Below are positions 8,590 through 16,346 of a stretch of DNA of 64,000 nucleotides, one piece after another. The stretch covers positions 90,143 through 154,142 of the forward strand of contig NZ_LMNA01000003.1 in NCBI RefSeq assembly GCF_001422445.1, read 5' to 3'. The notes below the pieces were generated by a model. It saw only the letters and a list, made by a program, of their open reading frames with translations, was not told where the DNA came from and did no database searches. This DNA comes from Pseudorhodoferax sp. Leaf274. GTDB taxonomy: Bacteria > Pseudomonadota > Gammaproteobacteria > Burkholderiales > Burkholderiaceae_C. Position numbers and translations under genes: made by a program. Position 1 is the first letter of the stretch. Each line of letters starts with the position of its first letter.

Positions 8590-10071
8590 CTAGAAGAACG
8601 CCGCGCTGACGCGGAAGGCCTTCTCCACATCGCGGATCAGGCGCTTGTGCGGCACGAAGATCACGACATGGTCGTTGCTCTCGATCACCGTGTCGGCGCT
8701 GGGGATGATGACCTGTGGCTCCACCGGTGTGGCCTGTGGATCGGCGGCGCCGGCCACGGCGAGCGCATCGGGCAGACCGCGCACGATGAGCCCGAAGTGC
8801 GCCTGCTCGGGCAGCTTGAGGTCGCGCACCGCGCGGCCGACCACGCGCGAGGTCTTGCGGTCGCCGCGCGCCACGATCTCCAGCCCCTCGGCCACGCCGC
8901 GGCGCAGGCTGTGCACGGCCTGCACGTCGCCCTGGCGCACGTGGGCCAGCAGCTCGCCGATCATGGCCTGCGCCGGCGACAGCGCGATGTCGATCTGCGT
9001 GCCGTGCATGAGCTCTGCGTAGCTGCGCCGGTTGATCAGCGCCAGCACGCGCCTGGCGCCCATCTGCTTGGCCAGCAGGCTGGACATGATGTTGTTCTCG
9101 TCGTCGTTGGTCAGCGCGAGGAACAGGTCGATGGTCTCGATGCCTTCGTCTTCCAGCAGGTTCTCGTCGGTGGCATCGCCGTGCAGCACCAGCACCTCGT
9201 GCGGCAGCTTGCCGGCCAGCTCGATGCAGCGCTCGGCGCCGTGGTCGATCACCTTCACATGGAAGCCCGCGCCGGCCGCGGCCAGCTCCTGCGCCAGCCG
9301 CTCGCCCACGCGGCCGCCGCCGGCGATCATGATGCGCTGCACGCTGCGCTGGGGCCGGCCCTGGCCGCGGTGCTCGTCGCGGTGCAGTGCGTGCAGCACG
9401 CGCGGGATGTCGTCGCGCGCGGCCAGCACGAAGACCTCGTCGCCCGGCTCCACGCGGGTGCGCCCGCTGCAGGCGATGAAGCGGTCGGGCTCGTCCTCGA
9501 AGCGGCGGTAGATCGCCACGATGCGCATGGGCACGTCCGGCACGCAGTCGCGCAGGTCGGCGATGTCGTGCGCCACCAGCGGCGCACCGGCCACGGCGCG
9601 CACCGACACCAGGCAGGCCAGGCCGCCGGCGAACTCGCGCACCTGCAGCGCCTCGGGGTACTCGATCAGCTTGAAGATGTAGCGCGTCAGCGATTCCTCG
9701 GGGCAGATCACGCGGTCGACGGCGAAGCCCTCCTTGTCGACCAGGTCGCTGCCGTGGCGGAAGGCCTGCGAGCGCACGCGCGCGATGCGCGTGGGGATGT
9801 TGAAGCGCCGGTGCGCGATCTTGCAGCAGACCAGGTTGGTCTCGTCCAGCGCGGCGCAGGCGATCAGCATGTCGGCGTCGCGCGCGCCGGCTTCCTCCAG
9901 CACGTCCGGGTCCACGCCGCTGCCGACCAGGCCGCGCAGGTCGTAGCGCTCTTCCAGCGCGCGCAGGCGGCGCGCATCGGTGTCGATGACGGTGATGTCG
10001 TTCTTCTCGGACACCAGGCTGTCCACGACGCTCTCGCCGACGCGCCCGGCGCCCAGGATGATGACTCTCAT
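8590..10071 (-). CDS. trkA: TrkA potassium uptake regulatory protein
   Basis: The 493-residue peripheral protein contains two RCK modules. Each starts with a Rossmann nucleotide-binding motif (GAGRVGESV at residue 7 and GGGRVGERL in the middle) and is followed by a TrkA_C domain. It binds NAD(H) or nucleotides and gates TrkH. It lies between proA and trkH on the minus strand with short gaps (31 and 11 bases). The usual two-domain length is kept. Confidence 0.95.
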   Translation of the reverse strand: MRVIILGAGRVGESVVDSLVSEKNDITVIDTDARRLRALEERYDLRGLVGSGVDPDVLEEAGARDADMLIACAALDETNLVCCKIAHRRFNIPTRIARVRSQAFRHGSDLVDKEGFAVDRVICPEESLTRYIFKLIEYPEALQVREFAGGLACLVSVRAVAGAPLVAHDIADLRDCVPDVPMRIVAIYRRFEDEPDRFIACSGRTRVEPGDEVFVLAARDDIPRVLHALHRDEHRGQGRPQRSVQRIMIAGGGRVGERLAQELAAAGAGFHVKVIDHGAERCIELAGKLPHEVLVLHGDATDENLLEDEGIETIDLFLALTNDDENNIMSSLLAKQMGARRVLALINRRSYAELMHGTQIDIALSPAQAMIGELLAHVRQGDVQAVHSLRRGVAEGLEIVARGDRKTSRVVGRAVRDLKLPEQAHFGLIVRGLPDALAVAGAADPQATPVEPQVIIPSADTVIESNDHVVIFVPHKRLIRDVEKAFRVSAAFF

Positions 10072-10102
10072 GGCCTATGCGCCGAACTGGCCGGCAACCG
10101 GA

Positions 10103-11383
10103 TCAGCGGCGCGTTTCGCCGTTGCCCAGCACCACGTACTTGAGCGAGGTCAGGCCCAGCAGGCCGACCGGGCCGCGCGCGTGGAACTTGTCGGTGCTGA
10201 TGCCGATCTCCGCGCCCAGGCCGTATTCGAAGCCGTCGGCAAAGCGCGTGCTGGTGTTGACCATCACGCTGGCCGAATCCACCTCGCGCAGGAAGCGCTG
10301 CGCGTGCATGTGGTCGCGCGTGAGGATGGCGTCGGTGTGGTGGCTGCCATAGCGGTTGATGTGGGCGATGGCCTCGTCCAGGCCTTCGACCACCTTCACG
10401 GCGATGACGGGCGCGAGGTATTCCTCGGACCAGTCCTGCTCGGTGGCAGGCACGACCTGGGCATCGCCGACGCTGGCCAGGATCGCGGCAGCCTCGGCAT
10501 CGCAGCGCATCTCCACACCCTTGGCGGCGTAGACGGCGCCGATCTGCGGCAGGAACTCGGCCGCCACGCCGCGCGCCACCAGAAGGCCCTCGGCCGCGTT
10601 GCAGGGGCTGTACTTCTGCGTCTTGGCGTTGTCGGCCACGGTCACGGCCATGGCGATGTCGCAGGGGTCGTCCACGTACACGTGGCAATTGCCGTCCAGG
10701 TGCTTGATGACGGGCACCTTGGCCTCGCGGCTGATGCGCTCGATCAGGCCCTTGCCGCCGCGCGGGATCACCACGTCCACATGCTCGGGCATGGCGATCA
10801 GGTGGCCCACGGCCTCGCGGTCGGTGGTCTGCACCAGTTGCACGGCATCGGCCGGCAGGCCGGCTTCTTCCAGCGCCTGCTGCACCAGCCGGGCCAGCGC
10901 CTTGTTCGATTCGATGGCCTCGGAGCCGCCGCGCAGGATGCAGGCGTTGCCGCTCTTGACCGACAGGCTGGCGGCCTCGATGGTCACGTTGGGCCGGCTC
11001 TCGAAGATCATGGCGAACACGCCGAGCGGCACGCGCATCTGGCCTACGCGGATGCCGCTGGGCTGCTGCTGCATGCCGCTGATCTCGCCGATCAGGTCGG
11101 GCATGGCGGCCAGCTGCTCGCAGCCCTGGGCCACGGTCTCCAGCACCTTGGGCGTGAGCTTGAGTCGGTCCACCATGGGCGCCGACAGGCCGGCGGCCTC
11201 GGCGCGCGCGATGTCCTTGGCGTTGTCGGCCTGCAGCGGCCCGGTGTGCTCGCGCAGCAGCCGTGCAAGTGCGCGCAGGGCCTGGTTCTTGGTGGCGGCA
11301 CTGGCGCGCGCCATGGCGGCAGAGGCCTGGCGGGCCTGCACGCCCAGCGTCTGGGCGTATTCGGCGATGTTCAACGCGTTCAT
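10103..11383 (-). CDS. proA: Gamma-glutamyl phosphate reductase
   Basis: The 426-residue enzyme reduces gamma-glutamyl phosphate to glutamate 5-semialdehyde in proline synthesis. It has the aldehyde-dehydrogenase fold with the catalytic cysteine in [11 protein letters not shown], plus the family segment [11 protein letters not shown] and the C-terminal [13 protein letters not shown] 11383 begins [11 protein letters not shown], which fits the family. Its product is also the end product proposed for the fused aminotransferase/hydrolase at 12.6-14.7 kb, with only holA between the two genes. Confidence 0.95.
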   Translation of the reverse strand: MNALNIAEYAQTLGVQARQASAAMARASAATKNQALRALARLLREHTGPLQADNAKDIARAEAAGLSAPMVDRLKLTPKVLETVAQGCEQLAAMPDLIGEISGMQQQPSGIRVGQMRVPLGVFAMIFESRPNVTIEAASLSVKSGNACILRGGSEAIESNKALARLVQQALEEAGLPADAVQLVQTTDREAVGHLIAMPEHVDVVIPRGGKGLIERISREAKVPVIKHLDGNCHVYVDDPCDIAMAVTVADNAKTQKYSPCNAAEGLLVARGVAAEFLPQIGAVYAAKGVEMRCDAEAAAILASVGDAQVVPATEQDWSEEYLAPVIAVKVVEGLDEAIAHINRYGSHHTDAILTRDHMHAQRFLREVDSASVMVNTSTRFADGFEYGLGAEIGISTDKFHARGPVGLLGLTSLKYVVLGNGETRR

Positions 11384-11460
11384 GGCGGCGATTGTCGCGC
11401 AGATGCCTTGGGCCGGCTTCCCGCCGGCTTGCCCGCCATGGTGGGCCAGGCCGGGCCGGT

Positions 11461-12522
11461 TCAGCGTGCCGGCGCCTGCGCGCACACGCGCGCCAGCGCC
11501 AGCGCCAGGCGGTGCAGTGCCTGCCAGCCGTCGGTGGGCCAATCCGGCACCTTGAGGCCCTTGACGATGCCGTCCACCGCATGCGCGCCGTGCAGCAGCC
11601 GTGCCAGCGCGGCGGGCGACAGGCGCGGCAGCACGCGCTCGAACAAGCGCTCCTTGATGCCCCAGACGCGCTGCTCGCGCAGGGCCATGGGCAGCGGGCG
11701 GCCGGCGGCCATGGCGTCCTTCACGCGCTTGAGTGCGCGGATGTCCTCGGCCAGCGTGTAGTGCACCAGCACGGCGGCCTCGCCTTCGGCCTGCAGGCCG
11801 TCCAGCATGCGCTGCACGCGCAGCACCTGGCCGCCCAGCACGGCCTCGGACAGCTTGAACACGTCGTAGCGCGCCACGTTGAGCACCGCGCTCTCGACCT
11901 GCTCGAAGCCGAGCTCGCCGGGCGGGTGCAGCAGCGCCAGCTTGCTGATCTCCTGGTGCGCGGCGAGCAGGTTGCCTTCCACGCGGTCGGCGAAGAACTG
12001 CAGCGTGCGCTGGCCTTCCTCGCCGGCCGCCACCTGCTGGCCCTGGGCCTTGAGCCGCTGGGCGATCCAGGCCGGCAGCGTGGCGCGCTCGATCGGGTCG
12101 ATCTGCACCGTCACGCCGTTGGCGTCCAGCGCGGCGAACCAGGCGCCGGTCTTCGTCGTGCGGTCCAGCCGCGGCAGGCTGACCAGCACCAGCGTGCTGT
12201 CGTTGCCCTGGGCCTGTTCGGCGAGCTGCTGCAAGGCCGTGCTGCCGTCCTTGCCGGGCTTGCCCGACGGGATGCGGATGTCCAGCAGCTGCTTGTCGGC
12301 GAACAGGCTCATGGCGCCGCCCGCGGCCAGCACGCCGCCCCAGTCGAAATGCGCGCCGGCCACCGTGAAGACGCTGCGCTCGGTGTGGCCCTGGGCGCGC
12401 GCGGCGGCGCGGATGGCGTCGGCCGCCTCCTGCAGCAGCAGCGGTTCGTCGCCATGCAGGGTGTAGAGCGAACGCAGGCCGCGCTGCAGCTGCTGCGGGA
12501 GTTGGGCCGGGGCCAGTTGCAT
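11461..12522 (-). CDS. holA: DNA polymerase III delta subunit
   Basis: The 353-residue clamp-loader delta subunit starts [12 protein letters not shown] and has the typical N-terminal [19 protein letters not shown] and a middle [14 protein letters not shown]-like segment. It opens the beta clamp during replication. There is no ribosome site before the ATG. Instead a 10-base stem-loop ends on the two A bases just before and at the ATG. In related bacteria holA directly follows lptE; here the two are about 3.3 kb apart. Confidence 0.92.
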   Translation of the reverse strand: MQLAPAQLPQQLQRGLRSLYTLHGDEPLLLQEAADAIRAAARAQGHTERSVFTVAGAHFDWGGVLAAGGAMSLFADKQLLDIRIPSGKPGKDGSTALQQLAEQAQGNDSTLVLVSLPRLDRTTKTGAWFAALDANGVTVQIDPIERATLPAWIAQRLKAQGQQVAAGEEGQRTLQFFADRVEGNLLAAHQEISKLALLHPPGELGFEQVESAVLNVARYDVFKLSEAVLGGQVLRVQRMLDGLQAEGEAAVLVHYTLAEDIRALKRVKDAMAAGRPLPMALREQRVWGIKERLFERVLPRLSPAALARLLHGAHAVDGIVKGLKVPDWPTDGWQALHRLALALARVCAQAPAR

Positions 12523-12556
12523 TTCAGCGCCGCCCGGCGGCCCGCAGGCGCTGAAA
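12522..12556 (-). repeat. Inverted repeat at the holA start codon
   Basis: Arms TTTCAGCGCC (12522-12531) and GGCGCTGAAA (12547-12556) are perfectly complementary with a 15-base GC-rich loop. In the holA mRNA the stem ends at the start codon itself, so it could hide the initiation region or end upstream transcription. It adjoins the C7/G6 element. Confidence 0.7.
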
Positions 12557-12604
12557 CGCCCCCCCGGGGGGCAGCTGTAGGCGGAGCGATGGGCGTGGGG
12601 GCAG
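12557..12604. repeat. C-rich/G-rich intergenic element
   Basis: A run of seven C followed by six G (12559-12571) is next to a short GC-rich segment reading, on the minus strand, CCCCCACGCCCATCGCTCCG. This layout resembles a dispersed intergenic sequence that I recall from Comamonadaceae genomes. That resemblance is from memory, not a search. It sits between the aminotransferase/hydrolase gene and holA. Confidence 0.45.
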
Positions 12605-12616
12605 CATGCCGGCAGT

Positions 12617-14737
12617 TTACGTGCCGAGTTCCAGGGTGAGGCAGCGGGCGGAACCGCCGGCGCGGCGGAACGCATCCAGCGGCACCACGCGGGCGCGGTA
12701 GCCGCGCTCTTCCAGGCGCTGGCGCATGGTTGCGCTGCAGTAACCCATCACCAGGTCACGGCCGATGCAGACCGCGTTGGCGGCCAGCTGCAGGGCGTCT
12801 TCCTCGGGCACCTCGACCAGCTGCGGACCCGCGATGGCCTGCAGCTGTGCCCAGCCTTCGGGCGAGAACGCCCGCTTGACGGCCAGCAGTTCGCCGCCGG
12901 TCAGCAGGCACAAGCAGGTGTCCAGGTGGTAGAAGCGCGGGTCGACCAGCGCCAGCGCCAGCACCGGCCGGCGCGCCACGGCCTGCAGCGTCTCGCGCGC
13001 ACGCAAGTCCGAGCGCGGGCCGTAACCCATCCAGCAGATGCCGCGCGTGTTGTCGACCACCGCGTCGCCATTGCCTTCGAAGCAGACGCCTTCGGGCAGC
13101 GCGTGCACGCTGTCGACCAGGCTGCGCGCGCGCAGTTGCGCGAACAACGCCTGGCCGTGGGCCTCCTCGCCCTGGCGCTCGGGGTGGCGAAAGCGGGCCA
13201 GCAGCACCTGCCGGTCGATCACCACCGCGGCGTTGGCGGTGAACACCATGTCGGGCAGGCCCGCCGCGGGCGGCATGGTCTCCACCACCGCACCCAGGCC
13301 TTCGTAGGTGGCGCGCAGCGCGTCCCAGCCGGCATGTGCCTGTTGGCGCAGCGTGGCGTCGTCGGGCCGCCAGCGGTCCGGCTCCATCCACGGGTTGATG
13401 GCGTAGGAGACCTCGAAATGCGCGGGTGCGCTCATCAGCAGGCGCGGGTGGATGTCCGCCGTGGCGGGTTCGGCCTGCGTCGAAGCGGCGCCGTGCGGTG
13501 CGCCGGCGCCCGGCAGGGCGGCCAGCACCTCGGCGAAGCGGTCCACGCCTTCGTCGATGAGCGCCCGCGTGATCGTCAGTGGCGGCGCGAACCGGATCAC
13601 GGTCTCATGCGTCTCCTTGGACAGCACGCCGGCCTGGGCCATGCGCTCCACCACTGCGCGTGCGGTGGCGCGGGCCGGGTCCAGCTCCACGCCGACCCAC
13701 AGACCCCGGCCGTGCACGCCACGCACCAGCGCTGGCCACTGCGCCTGCACGCCGCGCAGGCGCGACAGCAGGTGCGCGCCCAGCGCAGCCGAGCGCGCGA
13801 CCAGCTGCTCGTCCTCCATCACGCGCAGGGCTTCATGCGCCACCGCCGCGGCCAGCGCATTGCCGCCGAAGGTGGAGCCGTGGCTGCCGGGCGAGAACAC
13901 CTGCATCAGCCACCGGTCGGCCAGGAAGGCGCTGACCGGCAGCAGGCCGCCGCCCAGCGCCTTGCCCAGGATCAACGCATCGGGCCGGATGCCTTCGTGC
14001 TCGAACGCGAACCAGCGGCCGGTGCGGCCCAGGCCGGACTGCACTTCGTCCAGGATCAGCAGGATGCGGTTGGCGTCGCACCAGGCGCGCAGCCCCGCGA
14101 GGAAGCCGGGCGGCGGCAGCACGATGCCGGCCTCGCCCTGGATCGGCTCGACCAGCACGGCGCAGGTGCTGGCTGTGGTGGCGGCGCGCACGCTGGCCAT
14201 GTCGCCGAAGTCGAACCAGCGAAAGCCCGGCGTGAACGGGCCGAAGCCGGCGCGGTACGACGGTTCGCTGGAGGCGCTGATGGCGGTGGTGGTGCGGCCG
14301 TGGAAGTTCTGCCGTGCCACCAGGAGCTCGGCCGTGCCGTCCGGCAGGCCGCGCACCTGGTGCCCCCAGCGGCGGGCGGCCTTGATGGCCGTCTCCACTG
14401 CCTCGGCGCCGGTGTTCATCGGCAGCGCCTGCTCGAAGCCGGCGAGCGCGCAGAGCTTTTCGAGGAAGGGGCCCAGCGTGTCGCCGTGGTAGGCGCGGGA
14501 GGTCACGGCCACGCGGCCGAGCTGGCGCTGGGCGGCAGCCACGATGCGCGGGTGCAGGTGGCCGTGGCTGACGGCGGAATACGCACCCATCATGTCCAGG
14601 TAGCGCTTGCCGTCCACATCCCAGACGTGGCAGTCGAGCGCGCGCTCGATGACCACGGGGACCGGCTGGTAGTTGGGTGCGCAGTGCTGGCGCTCGGCCT
14701 CGATCAGCAGTTCGGAACGGATGGGATGGCGGTTCAT
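12617..14737 (-). CDS. Fused ornithine aminotransferase and CtlX-like amidinohydrolase
   Basis: One 706-residue open frame joins two enzymes. Residues 1-408 are a class III aminotransferase of the ornithine-oxo-acid type, with GAYSAVSHGH, the cofactor aspartate in LILDEVQSGLGRTG (Asp230) and the PLP lysine Lys259 in ILGKALGGG. A linker of about 25 residues rich in Ala, Pro and Gly follows. Residues 433-706 are a DDAH/arginine-deiminase-fold hydrolase like the citrulline hydrolase CtlX, with YSINPWM, FTAN (499-502), EGNGD (554-558), His604 in HLDT and Cys699 in ARCLTLE, so the catalytic set looks complete. The expected sequence is citrulline to ornithine to glutamate semialdehyde. A strong AAAGGAG site precedes ATG 14737. 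Confidence 0.88.
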   Translation of the reverse strand: MNRHPIRSELLIEAERQHCAPNYQPVPVVIERALDCHVWDVDGKRYLDMMGAYSAVSHGHLHPRIVAAAQRQLGRVAVTSRAYHGDTLGPFLEKLCALAGFEQALPMNTGAEAVETAIKAARRWGHQVRGLPDGTAELLVARQNFHGRTTTAISASSEPSYRAGFGPFTPGFRWFDFGDMASVRAATTASTCAVLVEPIQGEAGIVLPPPGFLAGLRAWCDANRILLILDEVQSGLGRTGRWFAFEHEGIRPDALILGKALGGGLLPVSAFLADRWLMQVFSPGSHGSTFGGNALAAAVAHEALRVMEDEQLVARSAALGAHLLSRLRGVQAQWPALVRGVHGRGLWVGVELDPARATARAVVERMAQAGVLSKETHETVIRFAPPLTITRALIDEGVDRFAEVLAALPGAGAPHGAASTQAEPATADIHPRLLMSAPAHFEVSYAINPWMEPDRWRPDDATLRQQAHAGWDALRATYEGLGAVVETMPPAAGLPDMVFTANAAVVIDRQVLLARFRHPERQGEEAHGQALFAQLRARSLVDSVHALPEGVCFEGNGDAVVDNTRGICWMGYGPRSDLRARETLQAVARRPVLALALVDPRFYHLDTCLCLLTGGELLAVKRAFSPEGWAQLQAIAGPQLVEVPEEDALQLAANAVCIGRDLVMGYCSATMRQRLEERGYRARVVPLDAFRRAGGSARCLTLELGT

Positions 14738-14833
14738 GGCAGGTACTCCTTTCGCATGGAGAACTGTAGGAAAACCGCGCGGCCACCGCGGTGAATGCAG
14801 GGCCTTCGCGCTGCCGTGCGCGGCACAGTTCCA

Positions 14834-14857
14834 GCGCATGCGCTTCCGATTCGGAAG
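14834..14857. promoter_or_regulatory. Two adjoining palindromes, candidate operator
   Basis: GCGCATGCGC (14834-14843, perfect) shares its last base with CTTCCGATTCGGAAG (14843-14857, perfect 7-base arms around one base). They lie about 100 bases before the aminotransferase/hydrolase start and about 100 before the divergent YXWGXW gene. Binding by the Lrp-type regulator encoded nearby is a guess. Confidence 0.4.
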
Positions 14858-14957
14858 TGGCCGGATGCGCTACAGCTGCAACACGCCCGGCGCTGCCCGT
14901 CACGCGGCGGTGCAGGCCGCTGGCGAGCATGGCGCGTTTCATCACAGGAGCCATGCC

Positions 14958-15350
14958 ATGCCAAGCGTCTTCCCACCGCATCTGTCCCGCCGATGGGCCC
15001 TGGCCGCGCTCGTCGCCGGCAGCGCCTTGCTGGGCGCCTGCACCACCGTCGTCAGGGAGCCCGCGCACCCGCAGGTGGTCGTGCGCGAGGTGCCCGCGCC
15101 GTTGGTGGAAGTCATCCCTGGACCACCCGGTCCCGGCATGCATTGGGTGCCGGGCCATTGGGCGTGGCGCGACGGCAACTGGCGCTGGATGGGCGGCCAC
15201 TACGTGGCGTCGGCCGTGCCGCCGATGCCCCCGCCCTATGTGGAGATGGTGCCGGCAGCGCCATCGCCGACGCACGTCTGGGTGCGCGGCCACTGGTACT
15301 GGGGCGAGCACGGCTGGGTCTGGGCGCGCGGCGCCTGGGTGCTGCGCTGA
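14958..15350 (+). CDS. YXWGXW-repeat lipoprotein
   Basis: The 130-residue protein has a signal peptide with twin arginines (11-12) and a lipobox LLGAC, so Cys28 is probably lipid-modified. The mature part has Trp/Tyr/His-rich repeats, among them HWVPGHWAW, GNWRWMGGHY, HVWVRGHWYWG and HGWVWARGAW, which match the YXWGXW repeat family. The function is unknown; localisation in the envelope is likely. The ATG at 14958 follows AGGAG by seven bases. It is the only plus-strand gene between lptE and holA, and it is convergent with the Lrp gene. Confidence 0.82.
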   Translation: MPSVFPPHLSRRWALAALVAGSALLGACTTVVREPAHPQVVVREVPAPLVEVIPGPPGPGMHWVPGHWAWRDGNWRWMGGHYVASAVPPMPPPYVEMVPAAPSPTHVWVRGHWYWGEHGWVWARGAWVLR

Positions 15351-15353
15351 GCG

Positions 15354-15818
15354 TCAGCCGAGCGGGAAGCCGCCGAACTCCTTGACGGTCTGCAGTTCGG
15401 TATTGGTCACGATCTTCTCGATGCCCAGCGCTGCGTCCTCCAGCCAGCCGTTGGTCAGCCGCTGGTATTGCGCCAGGTCGGTGCAGGCGACGCGCACGAG
15501 GTAGTCGTAGCGGCCGCTCAGCAGGTAGCACGCGACGACCTGCGGCGTGGCCAGCATCCGCGCCTCGAACTGGCGCGAGGCAGCCTGGCGCTGGTCCTTG
15601 AGCGCGATCTCCGCGAAGAAGGCGATGGCCGGGCCGACGGCGCCGCGGTTCAGCACGGCGCGGTAGCCGTCGATGAGGCCTTGCTGCTCGAGCTTGCGCA
15701 CGCGGTTCAGCGTGGCGCGGGCCGACAGGTGCACCTGCTCGGACAGCGATTGCACGCTGGCGCGGCCATCGCGTTGCAGCAGCTCCAGCAGGCGCAGGTC
15801 GGTGCGGTCGAGGTCCAT
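15354..15818 (-). CDS. Lrp/AsnC family transcriptional regulator
   Basis: The product has 154 residues from ATG 15818; a GTG nine bases upstream is an alternative. Residues 1-50 hold the Lrp winged helix-turn-helix (MDLDRTDLRLLELLQ start), and the rest is the RAM ligand domain with VVACYLLSGRYDYLVRV. Lrp-type proteins next to amino-acid catabolic genes usually sense the amino acid they control. The closest catabolic gene is the fused aminotransferase/hydrolase, on the same strand about 600 bases downstream, so regulation of citrulline or ornithine use is the best inference. It lies 15 bases from lptE. Confidence 0.9.
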   Translation of the reverse strand: MDLDRTDLRLLELLQRDGRASVQSLSEQVHLSARATLNRVRKLEQQGLIDGYRAVLNRGAVGPAIAFFAEIALKDQRQAASRQFEARMLATPQVVACYLLSGRYDYLVRVACTDLAQYQRLTNGWLEDAALGIEKIVTNTELQTVKEFGGFPLG

Positions 15819-15833
15819 CGGCCGCACGCCGGC

Positions 15834-16346
15834 TCAGATCGCCTTGACCGCGGCCAGGCGCCGCAGGATCTGCTGCACGGTGTCCGACTGCATGTTGCGG
15901 TAGAGCATGGCCTCCTCGGCGTCCTTGGCCAGGACCACGGACTCGTTGAAGCTCAGTTCGCGCTGCTGCAGGATCTCGGTGTCCGGGATCAGCTCCGTGC
16001 CCTGCTCGTTGCGCAGCCGGAAGCGAAAGCGCAGGCGCAGTTGCAGCTCGCGTACCTGGCCCGAGGAGGTGCGGCCCACGACCACGCGCTCGCGCTGGTC
16101 CATGGTCGGCTCCAGGCGCACGTCGGCCTTCTGGCCGGCCACCGGGTCGGTGATGACCTCCACCCGGCCCGTGCCTGTCAGGTTGCGGCGCAGTTCCAGC
16201 CCCATGGGCGAGGTCGGCGGCATGGCCACGTAGATCGTCTTGAACGCGAACTCCGGTGGCTGGCGCAGCTGGAAGCCGCAGCCGGCCAGCGGCAGGGCGA
16301 CGGCACTGGCGAGCGTGCTGGAGAGGAATCGGCGGCGGCTGGCCAT
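15834..16346 (-). CDS. lptE: LPS-assembly lipoprotein LptE
   Basis: The 170-residue outer-membrane lipoprotein plugs the LptD barrel and helps insert lipopolysaccharide. It has a signal peptide with lipobox LAGC (Cys23), followed by the family start GFQLRQPPEFAFKTIYV. The start codon overlaps the leuS stop (TGATG), so translation is coupled. In the usual betaproteobacterial order holA would follow directly, but here the Lrp gene follows. Confidence 0.93.
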   Translation of the reverse strand: MASRRRFLSSTLASAVALPLAGCGFQLRQPPEFAFKTIYVAMPPTSPMGLELRRNLTGTGRVEVITDPVAGQKADVRLEPTMDQRERVVVGRTSSGQVRELQLRLRFRFRLRNEQGTELIPDTEILQQRELSFNESVVLAKDAEEAMLYRNMQSDTVQQILRRLAAVKAI

